Source: Escherichia sp. MOD1-EC7003 (GTDB lineage: Bacteria > Pseudomonadota > Gammaproteobacteria > Enterobacterales > Enterobacteriaceae). From it: a stretch of 64,000 nt of DNA. The notes below the pieces were generated by a model, which ran no database searches, was not told the DNA's origin, and saw only the letters and a program-made list of their open reading frames with translations. The stretch covers positions 1 to 64,000 of the forward strand of contig NZ_PTRE01000025.1 of the NCBI RefSeq assembly GCF_002965065.1, written 5' to 3'. Shown piece after piece: positions 1 to 12,091 of the stretch (position 1 is its first letter; each line of letters begins with the position of its first letter). Made by a program: the position numbers and the translations under genes.

Positions 1-50
1 AGATCACAAAACTCTATGCCTGTCTTTTTTTACCCGCCCATTACTGGGGA

Positions 51-323
51 TTCCTCAGCGCGCCAGCGGGGATAAACCGACTTACGCGGCTGTAATGACT
101 CCCACAAAGAGGTGTTCCCCGCGTCAGCGGGGATAAACCGGTGACCGTTCAACATTCCTGAGTCAGTACAACGTGTTCCCCGCGCCAGCGGGGATAAACC
201 GTGGATGGCGACCGCATGGCCGGGCGGAACGTAGTGTTCCCCGCGCCAGCGGGGATGAACCGTACCGCGCAAGAAGCGCACGCCCTTTGCCGGAGTGTTC
301 CCCGCGTCAGCGGGGATAAACCG
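51..323 (+). CRISPR. Relict type I-E CRISPR array, five repeats and four spacers
   Basis: Five 29-bp repeats of the E. coli I-E family lie at 51-79, 112-140, 173-201, 234-262 and 295-323, separated by four spacers of exactly 32 bp. The repeats carry the inverted core CCCCGCG..CAGCGGGG and end in the 5'-handle sequence ATAAACCG (ATGAACCG in the fourth), so crRNA would be read left to right. The first repeat has lost its 5' half: only its last 21 bases match the others. The sequence before it (1-50) does not look like the AT-rich K-12 leader. After 323 a further spacer-sized stretch (324-355) runs into sequence that no longer contains a repeat, which looks like an eroded terminal unit. iap follows on the opposite strand, the classic position of this array. 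No cas genes are in view; whether any lie to the left is unknown. Confidence 0.95.
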
Positions 324-378
324 GACGCACTGGATGCGATGATGGATATCACTGGGGGAGCTTCCATTATCAAACTCA

Positions 379-1416
379 TCAAGACGCCTTCGCCAGCTCC
401 TTCACCAGAGGTAGCATTATCCGCATAACGTCACTGCAGCGACGTTCTGTTCTTCCTGGAAGTGCCTTATCAATATGCTGTTGATTATCCAGTCTTACAT
501 CATGCCAGCTAGTTCCCTCAGGGAATGCGGCTGTTTTTGCGCGTTGCTGATAACCATCTTTATTTCCCAGACTCCAGTTTGTTGCTTCTACTGAAAGTAC
601 GGCAATACCGGCTTTGTCGAAAACCTCGGCGTCATTACAACACCCGGTGCCTTTGGGATAATTTTTATTTAAGCCCGGATTGGTCGTTGCGGCAATTCCA
701 TGACTGCGGGCAATCGCCAGCGCCCTGTCGCGCGTTAATTTCCTTACTGCTTCAGGGGTTTTTACACCGCTGTTGAAATACAATTTATCGCCAACAATTA
801 AGTTATCGAGATTAATCACCAGCAGCGTATTTTTCTTTTCGGTGTCACTCATCCGCTTGAGTAAATTCTCAGCGCCTAATTTACCTTCCTCTTCGCCACT
901 GGTCGCCACAAAACGAATACCATACTCGGTAGGCGTATTTTTCAGACGATCTGCCAGCTCAAGCATGATGCCCAGACCTGCAGCGTTATCATCCATTCCT
1001 TGTAACGTCAGCCCGCCGAGATTGGCATCTGCGTCAGCATCACTCAGCGGGGCGTAAGTATCCAGATGCGCCATAATGATGATCTGCTGCGGCGCTTTGC
1101 CATCATGAGCAGCAATGACCGTACTTCCCGTCACGTTATGCCAGTTCTTGCGATTATCGCGGGCAGTGTAAATATATCGGCTATTAAATGTCCGAATATC
1201 ACTGCGATAACCCATTTGCTGAAACTGTTGGCGAATATAATCCGCAGATAACATTTCTGCTGGAGTTCCTGTCATGCGTCCCGGAAAGAAAGTCGCAATA
1301 TGTCGTGCCTGGGTATTAGCAAAATCGCCAGGTTTAGGTGACGAGGCGTGTACGGGGAGAATAAAGCATACGCCGAGCGCCAGGGCAGCGGTACGGTGGC
1401 GCAATGCGGAAAACAT
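379..1416 (-). CDS. iap: Alkaline phosphatase isozyme conversion aminopeptidase
   Basis: This is a periplasmic zinc aminopeptidase of the M28 type, known for removing N-terminal arginine from alkaline phosphatase and so generating its isozymes. The 345-residue product begins with a signal peptide (about residues 1-24, hydrophobic core then PVHAS). The metal-binding motifs of the family are visible: HLD at 117-119, MDDNAAG at 141-147 and SGEEEG at 173-178. Length equals the K-12 protein. It stands alone between the CRISPR array and the divergently transcribed cysDNC operon. The start is the only ATG that places the signal peptide at the N terminus. Confidence 0.97.
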   Translation of the reverse strand: MFSALRHRTAALALGVCFILPVHASSPKPGDFANTQARHIATFFPGRMTGTPAEMLSADYIRQQFQQMGYRSDIRTFNSRYIYTARDNRKNWHNVTGSTVIAAHDGKAPQQIIIMAHLDTYAPLSDADADANLGGLTLQGMDDNAAGLGIMLELADRLKNTPTEYGIRFVATSGEEEGKLGAENLLKRMSDTEKKNTLLVINLDNLIVGDKLYFNSGVKTPEAVRKLTRDRALAIARSHGIAATTNPGLNKNYPKGTGCCNDAEVFDKAGIAVLSVEATNWSLGNKDGYQQRAKTAAFPEGTSWHDVRLDNQQHIDKALPGRTERRCSDVMRIMLPLVKELAKAS

Positions 1417-1668
1417 AGTGAGTCCTTAAATACCATGCAAATTTTTTTTACCGCCATAGTATGAAACTGCCGCAGCGCTAAAACAATTTCAAATCTTCCT
1501 AAACGCCCGAAATCCGGTGCCTTAAGCACTTTTTGATATTAGCTTTGCCAAATCGTTATTCCGTTAAGGAACTACTCATTCTAATTGGTAATTTCATTCG
1601 TTCTCTTACGCTCCCTATAGTCGAAACATCTGATGGCAAGAAAATAGCAGTATTGCAAAGGAACGGTT

Positions 1669-2577
1669 ATGGAGCAAAAACGACTTACTCACCTGCTGCA
1701 ACTGGAGGCAGAAAGCATCCACATTATTCGCGAGGTGGCGGCAGAATTCTCAAATCCGGTGATGCTTTACTCAATCGGTAAAGATTCCAGCGTCATGCTG
1801 CATCTGGCGCGCAAGGCGTTTTATCCTGGTACGCTGCCTTTCCCATTGCTGCATGTCGATACTGGCTGGAAATTCCGCGAGATGTATGAGTTCCGCGATC
1901 GCACGGCGAAAGCCTACGGCTGCGAGTTGCTGGTGCATAAAAACCCAGAAGGTGTGGCGATGGGGATTAATCCATTCGTTCACGGCAGCGCGAAACATAC
2001 CGATATTATGAAAACCGAAGGCCTGAAGCAGGCACTGAACAAGTACGGCTTTGATGCCGCCTTCGGTGGCGCACGTCGTGACGAAGAGAAATCTCGTGCT
2101 AAAGAGCGAATCTACTCTTTCCGTGACCGCTTCCATCGCTGGGATCCGAAAAACCAGCGTCCGGAGCTATGGCACAACTACAACGGGCAAATAAACAAAG
2201 GCGAAAGTATCCGTGTCTTTCCGCTTTCCAACTGGACCGAGCAGGATATCTGGCAATACATCTGGCTGGAAAATATCGACATTGTTCCGCTGTATCTCGC
2301 TGCGGAACGTCCGGTTCTGGAACGCGACGGTATGTTGATGATGATTGATGACAACCGTATCGACCTGCAACCGGGTGAAGTGATTAAAAAACGGATGGTG
2401 CGTTTTCGTACGCTGGGCTGCTGGCCGCTGACCGGTGCGGTGGAGTCAAATGCACAAACACTGCCGGAGATCATCGAAGAGATGCTGGTCTCCACCACCA
2501 GTGAACGTCAGGGACGCGTGATTGACCGCGACCAGGCGGGATCTATGGAGCTGAAAAAACGTCAGGGGTATTTTTAA
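1669..2577 (+). CDS. cysD: Sulfate adenylyltransferase subunit 2
   Basis: CysD is the catalytic (adenylating) subunit of ATP sulfurylase, which makes adenosine 5'-phosphosulfate from sulfate and ATP in the cytoplasm. The 302-residue protein has the PP-loop SIGKDSS at 35-41, typical of ATP pyrophosphatases. It is the first gene of cysDNC, with 1 bp between its stop and cysN. The 250-bp gap upstream, shared with iap, should hold the CysB-dependent promoter, but I could not place a CysB site with confidence. Confidence 0.98.
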   Translation: MEQKRLTHLLQLEAESIHIIREVAAEFSNPVMLYSIGKDSSVMLHLARKAFYPGTLPFPLLHVDTGWKFREMYEFRDRTAKAYGCELLVHKNPEGVAMGINPFVHGSAKHTDIMKTEGLKQALNKYGFDAAFGGARRDEEKSRAKERIYSFRDRFHRWDPKNQRPELWHNYNGQINKGESIRVFPLSNWTEQDIWQYIWLENIDIVPLYLAAERPVLERDGMLMMIDDNRIDLQPGEVIKKRMVRFRTLGCWPLTGAVESNAQTLPEIIEEMLVSTTSERQGRVIDRDQAGSMELKKRQGYF

Positions 2578-2578
2578 A

Positions 2579-4006
2579 ATGAACACCGCACTTGCACAAC
2601 AAATCGCCAATGAAGGCGGCGTCGAAGCCTGGATGATTGCGCAACAACATAAAAGCCTGCTGCGTTTTCTGACCTGTGGTAGCGTCGATGACGGCAAAAG
2701 TACCCTGATTGGTCGCCTGCTGCACGATACCCGCCAAATCTACGAAGATCAGCTCTCATCGCTGCATAACGACAGCAAGCGTCACGGCACCCAGGGCGAA
2801 AAGCTGGATCTGGCGCTGTTGGTGGATGGCCTGCAAGCTGAGCGCGAACAGGGCATCACCATTGATGTGGCTTACCGCTATTTCTCTACCGAGAAGCGTA
2901 AATTTATTATCGCTGATACCCCAGGGCACGAGCAATACACCCGCAATATGGCGACCGGCGCGTCAACATGTGAACTGGCGATCTTGCTGATTGATGCCCG
3001 TAAAGGCGTGCTCGATCAAACCCGTCGTCACAGTTTTATCTCCACGCTGTTGGGGATCAAACATCTGGTTGTGGCGATCAACAAAATGGATCTGGTGGAT
3101 TACAGTGAAGAGACGTTCACCCGTATTCGTGAAGATTATCTGACCTTTGCCGGGCAGTTGCCGGGTAATCTGGATATCCGTTTTGTGCCACTCTCCGCAC
3201 TGGAAGGCGACAACGTGGCTTCGCAAAGTGAAAGTATGCCGTGGTACAGCGGCCCGACACTGCTCGAAGTGCTGGAAACCGTGGAGATCCAGCGAGTGGT
3301 GGATGCCCAGCCAATGCGCTTCCCTGTGCAGTACGTTAACCGACCGAATCTTGATTTTCGTGGCTATGCCGGAACGCTGGCTTCTGGTCGCGTGGAAGTC
3401 GGGCAACGTGTCAAAGTGTTGCCCTCTGGCGTGGAGTCAAATATTGCGCGGATCGTTACTTTTGATGGCGATCGCGAAGAAGCCTTTGCCGGAGAAGCGA
3501 TCACCCTGGTGCTGACGGATGAGATTGATATCAGCCGTGGCGATCTGTTGCTGGCGGCAGATGAAGCGTTGCCGGCAGTGCAGAGTGCGTCGGTGGATGT
3601 GGTATGGATGGCAGAACAACCGCTTTCCCCTGGGCAGAGTTACGACATCAAAATTGCTGGTAAGAAGACGCGCGCTCGTGTTGATGGCATTCGCTATCAG
3701 GTTGATATTAATAACCTTACCCAGCGCGAAGTTGAAAACTTGCCGCTGAACGGCATCGGCCTGGTGGATCTCACTTTTGACGAGCCGCTGGTGTTAGATC
3801 ACTATCAGCAAAACCCGGTGATGGGCGGGCTGATTTTTATCGATCGCCTGAGCAACGTGACCGTGGGTGCCGGTATGGTGCAAGAGCCGAAAAACGAGGC
3901 TGCCGTTGCGCCGTCGGAATTTAGCGCGTTCGAGCTGGAACTGAATGCGTTAGTACGTCGCCATTTCCCGCACTGGGGCGCGCGCGATTTGCTGGGGGAT
4001 AAATAA
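2579..4006 (+). CDS. cysN: Sulfate adenylyltransferase subunit 1 (GTPase)
   Basis: CysN is the GTPase subunit that couples GTP hydrolysis to sulfate adenylation by CysD. The 475 residues resemble an EF-Tu-type GTPase: P-loop GSVDDGKS at 34-41, DTPGHEQY at 113-120 and NKMD at 168-171, followed by beta-barrel domains. The stop codon overlaps the cysC start by one base (TAATG), so translation of the operon is probably coupled. Full length compared with K-12. Confidence 0.98.
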   Translation: MNTALAQQIANEGGVEAWMIAQQHKSLLRFLTCGSVDDGKSTLIGRLLHDTRQIYEDQLSSLHNDSKRHGTQGEKLDLALLVDGLQAEREQGITIDVAYRYFSTEKRKFIIADTPGHEQYTRNMATGASTCELAILLIDARKGVLDQTRRHSFISTLLGIKHLVVAINKMDLVDYSEETFTRIREDYLTFAGQLPGNLDIRFVPLSALEGDNVASQSESMPWYSGPTLLEVLETVEIQRVVDAQPMRFPVQYVNRPNLDFRGYAGTLASGRVEVGQRVKVLPSGVESNIARIVTFDGDREEAFAGEAITLVLTDEIDISRGDLLLAADEALPAVQSASVDVVWMAEQPLSPGQSYDIKIAGKKTRARVDGIRYQVDINNLTQREVENLPLNGIGLVDLTFDEPLVLDHYQQNPVMGGLIFIDRLSNVTVGAGMVQEPKNEAAVAPSEFSAFELELNALVRRHFPHWGARDLLGDK

Positions 4007-4611
4007 TGGCGCAGCATGACGAAAACGTCGTCTGGCATAGCCATCCGGTCACTGCGCAACAACGCGAGCTACACCACGGTCATCGTGGTGTAGTGCTGTG
4101 GTTTACCGGCCTCTCCGGATCCGGTAAATCCACGGTCGCCGGGGCGCTGGAGGAGGCGTTACATAAACTCGGCGTCAGTACGTATCTGCTGGATGGCGAC
4201 AATGTTCGCCACGGATTATGCAGCGATCTCGGTTTTAGCGATGCCGATCGTAAAGAGAATATCCGTCGCGTCGGTGAAGTGGCGAATTTGATGGTTGAAG
4301 CCGGACTGGTGGTGCTGACCGCGTTTATCTCGCCACATCGCGCTGAACGGCAGATGATTCGCGAACGCGTAGGAGAAGGGCGATTTATCGAAGTATTTGT
4401 CGATACGCCGCTGGCGATTTGCGAGGCCCGCGATCCAAAAGGCTTATATAAGAAAGCGCGTGCAGGGGAGCTGCGCAATTTTACGGGAATAGATTCCGTT
4501 TACGAAGCGCCTGAATCTCCTGAAGTTCATCTTAATGGTGAACAATTAGTAACAAATTTGGTAACTCAATTATTAGATCTGCTGAGACAGAACGATATTA
4601 TCAGATCCTGA
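4006..4611 (+). CDS. cysC: Adenylylsulfate (APS) kinase
   Basis: CysC phosphorylates APS to PAPS, the next step after ATP sulfurylase in assimilatory sulfate reduction. The 201-residue protein shows the Walker A motif GLSGSGKST at 35-43 and FISP with Ser109, the residue known to carry the phosphoenzyme intermediate in E. coli. It is the last cys gene here; a GC-rich hairpin follows at 4616-4637. Confidence 0.98.
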   Translation: MAQHDENVVWHSHPVTAQQRELHHGHRGVVLWFTGLSGSGKSTVAGALEEALHKLGVSTYLLDGDNVRHGLCSDLGFSDADRKENIRRVGEVANLMVEAGLVVLTAFISPHRAERQMIRERVGEGRFIEVFVDTPLAICEARDPKGLYKKARAGELRNFTGIDSVYEAPESPEVHLNGEQLVTNLVTQLLDLLRQNDIIRS

Positions 4612-4615
4612 GACA

Positions 4616-4637
4616 CTACCGGGCTTGCACGCCCGGT
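4616..4637 (+). terminator. Hairpin after cysC
   Basis: The sequence ACCGGGC-TTGCAC-GCCCGGT forms a 7-bp GC-rich stem just after the cysC stop. The T-run behind it is poor, so it may be a weak terminator or an mRNA-stabilising hairpin ahead of ygbE. Confidence 0.4.
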
Positions 4638-4660
4638 TCGTCAAAGTAACAGGATCAAAT

Positions 4661-4984
4661 ATGCGTAATAGCCATAACATTACACTAACAAGTAACGACA
4701 GCCTTACTGAGGATGAAGAAACCACATGGTCACTGTCAGGTGCCGTGGTCGGTTTTATCTCCTGGTTATTTGCGCTGGCGATGCCGATGTTGATTTATGG
4801 CTCTAACACGCTGTTCTTCTTTATCTACACCTGGCCTTTCTTTCTGGCGCTGATGCCCGTTGCGGTGGTGGTGGGGATTGCGCTGCATTCATTGATGGAC
4901 GGAAAGCTACGCTACAGTATTGTTTTCACCCTGGTGACAGTCGGCATTATGTTTGGCGCGCTGTTTATGTGGCTACTGGGCTAA
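4661..4984 (+). CDS. ygbE: DUF3561 family inner membrane protein YgbE
   Basis: This is a 107-residue inner membrane protein of unknown function. Three hydrophobic segments are visible after a hydrophilic N terminus rich in Thr, Asn and Asp: approximately residues 30-50, 52-72 and 84-106. The ATG at 4661 is chosen because it matches the K-12 length and follows an AGGATCAA-type ribosome site; the upstream in-frame ATG has no support. The gene follows cysC at about 50 bp and precedes ftsB. No enzymatic motif is seen. Confidence 0.93.
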   Translation: MRNSHNITLTSNDSLTEDEETTWSLSGAVVGFISWLFALAMPMLIYGSNTLFFFIYTWPFFLALMPVAVVVGIALHSLMDGKLRYSIVFTLVTVGIMFGALFMWLLG

Positions 4985-5177
4985 TTTGTACTTTCCCGTC
5001 TCCGCTGTTCATAATTCAAACCGTAACTAATAATGAGATTATGTTCTGCACGCCCTGGGTATACGTAACAATAGACAAATGTGGTACATTTGCCCGCGTT
5101 GTCGCGGTATCCCCAACAGAGGATGTAGAGTCGTCTTCGGATGCATGGGATGATGATGCCGTTTTTCAGGGGGCAGG

Positions 5178-5489
5178 ATGGGTAAACTAACGCTGCTGTT
5201 GCTGGCTATTCTGGTCTGGCTACAGTACTCGCTGTGGTTCGGTAAGAACGGTATACATGACTATACCCGCGTCAATAATGATGTGGCGGCACAGCAAGCT
5301 ACAAACGCGAAACTTAAAGCGCGAAACGATCAACTTTTTGCCGAAATTGACGATCTCAATGGCGGCCAGGAGGCGCTCGAAGAGCGTGCGCGTAATGAAC
5401 TCAGCATGACCAGGCCGGGCGAAACTTTTTATCGTCTGGTGCCTGACGCGTCGAAGCGCGCACAGTCTGCGGGGCAAAACAATCGATAA
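5178..5489 (+). CDS. ftsB: Cell division protein FtsB
   Basis: FtsB is a bitopic membrane protein of the divisome that forms a complex with FtsL and FtsQ and helps activate septal peptidoglycan synthesis. The 103 residues have a short cytoplasmic end, one transmembrane helix (about 4-21) and a periplasmic coiled coil (about 30-70, with [20 protein letters not shown]). The start is preceded by GGGGGCAGG. It lies 18 bp before ispD, as in other enterobacteria. Confidence 0.97.
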
Positions 5490-5507
5490 ATCAGCCCAGG
5501 AATTAAC

Positions 5508-6218
5508 ATGGCAACCACTCATTTGGATGTTTGCGCCGTGGTTCCGGCGGCCGGATTTGGCCGTCGAATGCAAACGGAATGTCCTAAGCAATATCTCTCA
5601 ATCGGTAATCAAACCATTCTTGAACACTCGGTGCATGCGCTGCTGGCGCATCCTCGGGTGACTCGTGTCGTCATTGCCATAAGTCCTGGCGATAGCCGTT
5701 TTGCACAACTTCCTCTGGCGAATCATCCACAAATCACCGTTGTAGATGGCGGTGATGAGCGTGCCGATTCCGTGCTGGCAGGTCTGAAAGCCGCTGGCAA
5801 CGCGCAGTGGGTACTGGTGCATGACGCCGCTCGTCCTTGTCTGCATCAGGATGACCTCGCGCGCTTGTTGGCGTTGAGCGAAACCAGCCACACGGGGGGG
5901 ATCCTCGCCGCACCGGTGCGCGATACGATGAAACGTGCCGAGCCGGGCAAAAATGCGATTGCTCATACCGTTGATCGCAACGGCTTATGGCACGCGCTGA
6001 CGCCGCAATTTTTCCCTCGTGAGTTGTTACATGACTGCCTGACGCGCGCTTTAAATGAAGGTGCAACCATTACCGACGAAGCCTCGGCACTGGAATATTG
6101 CGGATTCCATCCGCAGCTGGTCGAAGGCCGCGCGGATAACATTAAAGTCACGCGCCCGGAAGATTTGGCACTGGCCGAGTTTTACCTCACCCGAATCATC
6201 CATCAGGAGAATACATAA
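5508..6218 (+). CDS. ispD: 2-C-methyl-D-erythritol 4-phosphate cytidylyltransferase
   Basis: IspD joins MEP and CTP to give CDP-methylerythritol in the non-mevalonate isoprenoid pathway. The 236-residue protein starts with the nucleotidyltransferase signature [11 protein letters not shown] (about 11-21) and Lys27, and has the conserved segment [10 protein letters not shown] near 103-112. Its stop overlaps the ispF ATG by one base, so the two sequential MEP-pathway enzymes are translationally coupled. Confidence 0.98.
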
Positions 6219-6697
6219 TGCGGATTGGACACGGTTTTGACGTACACGCCTTTGGCGGTGAAGGCCCAATTATCATTGGTGGTGTACGTATTCCTTACGA
6301 AAAAGGATTGCTGGCGCATTCTGATGGCGACGTGGCGTTACATGCATTAACCGATGCCTTACTTGGCGCGGCGGCGTTGGGGGATATAGGCAAGCTGTTC
6401 CCGGATACCGATCCGGCATTTAAAGGTGCGGACAGCCGCGAGCTGCTACGCGAAGCCTGGCGGCGCATTCAGGCTAAGGGCTATACCCTTGGCAACGTCG
6501 ATGTCACTATCATCGCTCAGGCCCCGAAGATGTTGCCGCACATTCCACAAATGCGCGTGTTTATTGCCGAAGATCTCGGCTGCCATATGGATGATGTTAA
6601 CGTGAAAGCCACTACTACGGAAAAACTGGGATTTACCGGACGTGGGGAAGGGATTGCCTGTGAAGCGGTGGCGCTACTCATTAAGGCAACAAAATGA
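6218..6697 (+). CDS. ispF: 2-C-methyl-D-erythritol 2,4-cyclodiphosphate synthase
   Basis: IspF cyclises CDP-ME 2-phosphate to MEcPP, releasing CMP. The 159-residue protein has the N-terminal metal-binding signature GHGFDVH (Asp8 and His10) and the [15 protein letters not shown] segment near the C terminus that contacts the nucleotide. It overlaps ispD by 1 bp and truD by 4 bp. Confidence 0.98.
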
Positions 6698-7723
6698 TTG
6701 AGTTTGATAATCTCACTTACCTCCACGGCAAACCGCAAGGCTCCGGGCTGCTGAAGGCCAATCCGGAAGACTTTGTGGTGGTGGAAGATTTGGGCTTTGC
6801 GCCTGATGGTGAAGGTGAGCATATTCTGATTAGAATCCTCAAAAACGGCTGCAATACCCGTTTTGTGGCTGATGCACTGGCGAAATTCCTGAAAATTCAT
6901 GCCCGTGAAGTCAGCTTCGCTGGGCAAAAAGACAAACATGCTGTTACGGAACAGTGGTTATGCGCTCGCGTGCCGGGCAAAGAGATGCCGGATCTCAGTG
7001 CTTTTCAACTGGAAGGTTGTCAGGTGCTGGAGTATGCGCGACACAAGCGTAAGCTGCGTTTAGGGGCGCTGAAAGGTAACGCCTTTACCCTGGTACTACG
7101 CGAAGTGAGCAATCGCGATGACGTAGAACAACGTCTGATCGATATTTGCGTTAAAGGTGTCCCGAACTATTTTGGTGCTCAGCGTTTTGGGATTGGCGGC
7201 AGCAACTTGCAGGGCGCGCTGCGCTGGGCGCAAACCAATACTCCGGTGCGCGATCGCAATAAACGTAGTTTTTGGTTGTCGGCAGCCCGCAGTACGTTGT
7301 TTAATCAGATTGTTGCTGAACGCATCAAAAAAGCAGACGTTAATCAAGTTGTTGACGGCGATGCGCTACAATTAGCCGGACGCGGCAGTTGGTTTGTAGC
7401 AACCATCGAAGAAATGGCTGAACTGCAACGTCGCGTCGATGATAAAGAGCTGATGATAACCGCTGCATTGCCGGGCAGTGGCGAATGGGGAACTCAGCGT
7501 GAAGCGCTGGCATTCGAACAAGCGGCTGTCGCCGAAGAAACTGAATTACAAGCCTTACTGGTGCGCGAAAAAGTTGAGGCCGCGCGCAGAGCGATGCTGC
7601 TGTATCCGCAACAATTAAGCTGGAATTGGTGGGATGACGTCACCGTAGAAATCCGTTTCTGGCTTCCGGCGGGAAGTTTTGCAACCAGCGTTGTCAGGGA
7701 ACTTATCAACACAACAGGTGATT

Positions 7724-7743
<20 letters not shown>
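6694..7743 (+). CDS. truD: tRNA pseudouridine(13) synthase
   Basis: TruD converts U13 of tRNA-Glu to pseudouridine. The 349 residues include the family motif [13 protein letters not shown], whose Asp80 is the catalytic residue, and a TRUD insertion domain in the second half. It overlaps ispF by 4 bp and the surE start by 20 bp, so it is embedded in a tightly packed operon. Confidence 0.97.
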
Positions 7744-9105
<1,362 letters not shown>

Positions 9106-9244
9106 TATGTGAGGAAATACCTAGATTTTTCCTGGTTATTTTGCCGCAGGTCAGCGTATCGTGAACATCTTTTCCAGTGTTCAGTATGGTGCCTTGCACG
9201 GTAATTATGTCACTGGTTATTAACCAATTTTTCCTGGGGGATAA

Positions 9245-10384
9245 ATGAGCGCGGGAAGCCCAAAATTCACCGTTCGCCGCATTGCGGCTTTATCACTGGT
9301 TTCGCTATGGTTGGCAGGCTGTTCTGACACTTCAAATCCACCGGCACCGGTCAGCTCCGTGAATGGCAATGCGCCTGCAAACACCAATTCTGGTATGTTG
9401 ATTACGCCGCCGCCGAAAATGGGGACGACGTCGGCAGCGCAGCAACCGCAAATTCAGCCGGTACAGCAGCCACAAATTCAGGCTACTCAACAGCCGCAAA
9501 TCCAGCCAGTGCAGCCAGTAGCTCAGCAACCGGTACAAGTGGAAAACGGACGCATCGTCTACAACCGTCAGTATGGGAACATTCCGAAAGGCAGTTATAG
9601 CGGCAGTACATACACCGTGAAAAAAGGCGACACGCTTTTCTATATCGCCTGGATTACCGGCAACGATTTCCGTGACCTTGCTCAGCGCAACAATGTTCAG
9701 GCGCCATATGCGCTGAACGTCGGTCAGATCTTACAGGTGGGTAATGCTTCCGGTACGCCAATCACTGGTGGAAATGCCATTACCCAGGCCGACGCAGCAG
9801 AGCAAGGTGTTGTGATCAAGCCTGCACAAAATTCCACCGTTGCTGTTGCGTCGCAACCAACAATTACGTATTCTGAGTCTTCGGGTGAACTGAGTGCTAA
9901 CAAAATGTTGCCGAACAACAAGCCAACTGTGACCACGGTCACAGCGCCTGTAACGGTACCAACAGCAAGCACAACCGAGCCGACTGTCAGCAGTACATCA
10001 ACCAGTACGCCTATCTCCACCTGGCGCTGGCCGACTGAGGGCAAAGTGATCGAAACCTTTGGCGCTTCTGAGGGGGGTAACAAGGGGATTGATATCGCAG
10101 GCAGCAAAGGACAGGCAATTATCGCGACCGCAGATGGCCGCGTTGTTTATGCCGGTAACGCGCTGCGCGGCTACGGTAATCTGATTATCATCAAACATAA
10201 TGATGATTACCTGAGTGCCTACGCCCATAACGACACAATGCTGGTCCGGGAACAACAAGAAGTGAAGGCGGGGCAAAAAATAGCAACCATGGGTAGCACC
10301 GGAACCAGTTCAACACGCTTGCATTTTGAAATTCGTTACAAGGGGAAATCCGTAAACCCGCTGCGTTATTTGCCGCAGCGATAA
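9245..10384 (+). CDS. nlpD: Murein hydrolase activator NlpD (lipoprotein)
   Basis: NlpD is an outer-membrane lipoprotein that activates amidase AmiC during cell separation. The 379 residues comprise a signal peptide with lipobox LAGC (Cys26), a Gln/Pro-rich linker with repeated QPQIQ units (about 66-95), a LysM domain (about 122-166) and a C-terminal LytM domain (about 265-379). The LytM site is degenerate: NKGID replaces the usual HxGxD and RLHFE lacks the first His of HxH, which fits an activator rather than an enzyme. In E. coli the main rpoS promoter lies inside this gene, giving rpoS a long 5' leader that sRNAs bind. Confidence 0.97.
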   Translation: MSAGSPKFTVRRIAALSLVSLWLAGCSDTSNPPAPVSSVNGNAPANTNSGMLITPPPKMGTTSAAQQPQIQPVQQPQIQATQQPQIQPVQPVAQQPVQVENGRIVYNRQYGNIPKGSYSGSTYTVKKGDTLFYIAWITGNDFRDLAQRNNVQAPYALNVGQILQVGNASGTPITGGNAITQADAAEQGVVIKPAQNSTVAVASQPTITYSESSGELSANKMLPNNKPTVTTVTAPVTVPTASTTEPTVSSTSTSTPISTWRWPTEGKVIETFGASEGGNKGIDIAGSKGQAIIATADGRVVYAGNALRGYGNLIIIKHNDDYLSAYAHNDTMLVREQQEVKAGQKIATMGSTGTSSTRLHFEIRYKGKSVNPLRYLPQR

Positions 10385-10446
10385 ATCGGCGGAACCAGGC
10401 TTTTGCTTGAATGTTCCGTCAAGGGATCACGGGTAGGAGCCACCTT

Positions 10447-11439
10447 ATGAGTCAGAATACGCTGAAAGTTCATGATGCAAATGAAGATGCGGAATTTGAT
10501 GAGAACGGAGTTGAGGTTTTTGACGAAAAGGCCTTAGTAGAAGAGGAACCCAGTGATAACGATTTGGCCGAAGAGGAACTGTTATCGCAGGGTGCCACAC
10601 AACGTGTGTTGGACGCGACTCAGCTTTACCTTGGTGAGATTGGTTATTCACCACTGTTAACGGCCGAAGAAGAAGTTTATTTCGCGCGTCGCGCACTGCG
10701 TGGAGATGTCGCTTCACGTCGCCGGATGATTGAGAGTAACTTGCGTCTGGTGGTAAAAATTGCCCGCCGTTATGGCAATCGTGGTCTGGCGTTATTGGAT
10801 CTGATCGAAGAGGGCAATTTAGGGCTTATCCGCGCAGTTGAGAAGTTTGACCCGGAACGTGGTTTCCGCTTCTCAACATACGCAACCTGGTGGATTCGCC
10901 AGACGATAGAACGGGCTATTATGAACCAAACCCGTACTATTCGTTTGCCGATTCACATCGTAAAGGAGCTGAACGTTTACCTGCGAACCGCACGTGAGTT
11001 GTCCCATAAGCTGGACCACGAACCAAGTGCAGAAGAGATCGCAGAGCAACTGGATAAGCCAGTTGATGACGTCAGCCGTATGCTTCGTCTTAACGAGCGT
11101 ATTACCTCGGTAGACACCCCGCTGGGTGGTGATTCCGAAAAAGCGTTGCTGGACATCCTGGCCGATGAAAAAGAGAACGGTCCGGAAGATACCACGCAAG
11201 ATGACGATATGAAGCAGAGCATCGTCAAATGGCTGTTCGAACTGAACGCCAAGCAGCGTGAAGTGTTGGCACGTCGATTCGGTTTGCTGGGATATGAAGC
11301 GGCAACACTGGAAGATGTAGGCCGTGAAATTGGCCTCACCCGTGAACGTGTTCGCCAGATTCAGGTTGAAGGTCTACGCCGTCTGCGTGAGATTTTGCAG
11401 ACTCAGGGGCTGAATATCGAAGCGCTGTTCCGCGAGTAA
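10447..11439 (+). CDS. rpoS: RNA polymerase sigma factor RpoS (sigma-38)
   Basis: RpoS directs transcription of the general stress and stationary-phase regulon. The ATG at 10447 follows a TAGGAG ribosome site and gives the 330-residue protein beginning [10 protein letters not shown]; the longer in-frame ATG is ignored. Sigma-70 family regions are present: region 2 with [16 protein letters not shown], region 3, and the region 4 helix-turn-helix with [18 protein letters not shown]. Residue 33 is Glu, the form regarded as ancestral, and not the amber or Gln of K-12 lines. The frame is intact with no truncation. Confidence 0.98.
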   Translation: MSQNTLKVHDANEDAEFDENGVEVFDEKALVEEEPSDNDLAEEELLSQGATQRVLDATQLYLGEIGYSPLLTAEEEVYFARRALRGDVASRRRMIESNLRLVVKIARRYGNRGLALLDLIEEGNLGLIRAVEKFDPERGFRFSTYATWWIRQTIERAIMNQTRTIRLPIHIVKELNVYLRTARELSHKLDHEPSAEEIAEQLDKPVDDVSRMLRLNERITSVDTPLGGDSEKALLDILADEKENGPEDTTQDDDMKQSIVKWLFELNAKQREVLARRFGLLGYEAATLEDVGREIGLTRERVRQIQVEGLRRLREILQTQGLNIEALFRE

Positions 11440-11448
11440 GTAACTGTC

Positions 11449-11484
11449 AAAAAGGCCAGTCTCAAGCGAGGTTGGCCTTTTTTT
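11449..11484 (+). terminator. rpoS intrinsic terminator
   Basis: AAAAAGGCCA and TGGCCTTTTTTT form a stem followed by a T-run starting 10 bp after the rpoS stop. Confidence 0.88.
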
Positions 11485-11569
11485 ATCTGATAATAAAGTC
11501 TAAAAAAGAGATCGGACAGTCCCTTCGACCCTGGTGGTGAGGGGAACAGGACGGCTCCGGCGTAATATG

Positions 11570-11977
11570 CTACGAAGCCATCATCTTGCGCACCAGTTGC
11601 ATAAATAGCTCCTGCTCTTCTCCACTCAAACGCCCCAAAAATTCCGCATCCACACTGTCACCAATCGGTATTGCCGCAGCAAGTGCCTTTTCTCCTTCGG
11701 CAGTCAGCCAGACAAAGCGTCGCCGCTTATCGGCGGTGTCATGTTCTCGCCTGACTAAGCCACGATTTTCCATTCGAGCCAGCATTTCTGCCAGCGTTGC
11801 TTTGGTGCTGACTGCTGCTTCTATCAGCGCAACCTGTTCGATACTAGGCTTATCAGCAATGGCGCACATCACCGCGTACTGCGGTTTGGTCAGGTCAGGT
11901 AGCTCATGCTGCCAGCGAGATGTGTGCTGCTGAAAAAGCTGTCGTAACTGATGGAACGCTTTATTTCGTAACGCCAT
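11570..11977 (-). CDS. hosA: MarR/SlyA-family regulator HosA
   Basis: The 135-residue product is a MarR-type winged-helix regulator (recognition region about 45-90, wing with HDTADKRRRFVWLT). HosA of pathogenic E. coli is known to repress the adjacent decarboxylase operon and to be relieved by 4-hydroxybenzoate. It is divergent from ecdB, with a near-perfect palindrome in the shared intergenic region. K-12 has unrelated ygb genes at this position, so this is part of the variable mutS-rpoS segment. The name rests on location and family; identity was not computed. Confidence 0.88.
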   Translation of the reverse strand: MALRNKAFHQLRQLFQQHTSRWQHELPDLTKPQYAVMCAIADKPSIEQVALIEAAVSTKATLAEMLARMENRGLVRREHDTADKRRRFVWLTAEGEKALAAAIPIGDSVDAEFLGRLSGEEQELFMQLVRKMMAS

Positions 11978-12091
11978 GTAAACTCCGGGCTAACTATCTG
12001 CCGCTATCATAGCGGTTTTTCAGTGACGAAGGGGATGTTGTTACTTTTCAGTGCTTGCTGCGATGGGAACAGAGGCGTATTTTAATAATAA

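Noticed and set aside
30-428. Frames through the CRISPR array
   Set aside because: Repetitive peptides (RWRGEH, SPLARGT) arise from the repeats, not from genes.
1533-1781. 82-codon frame ahead of and into cysD
   Set aside because: It overlaps cysD in another frame and has no ribosome site.
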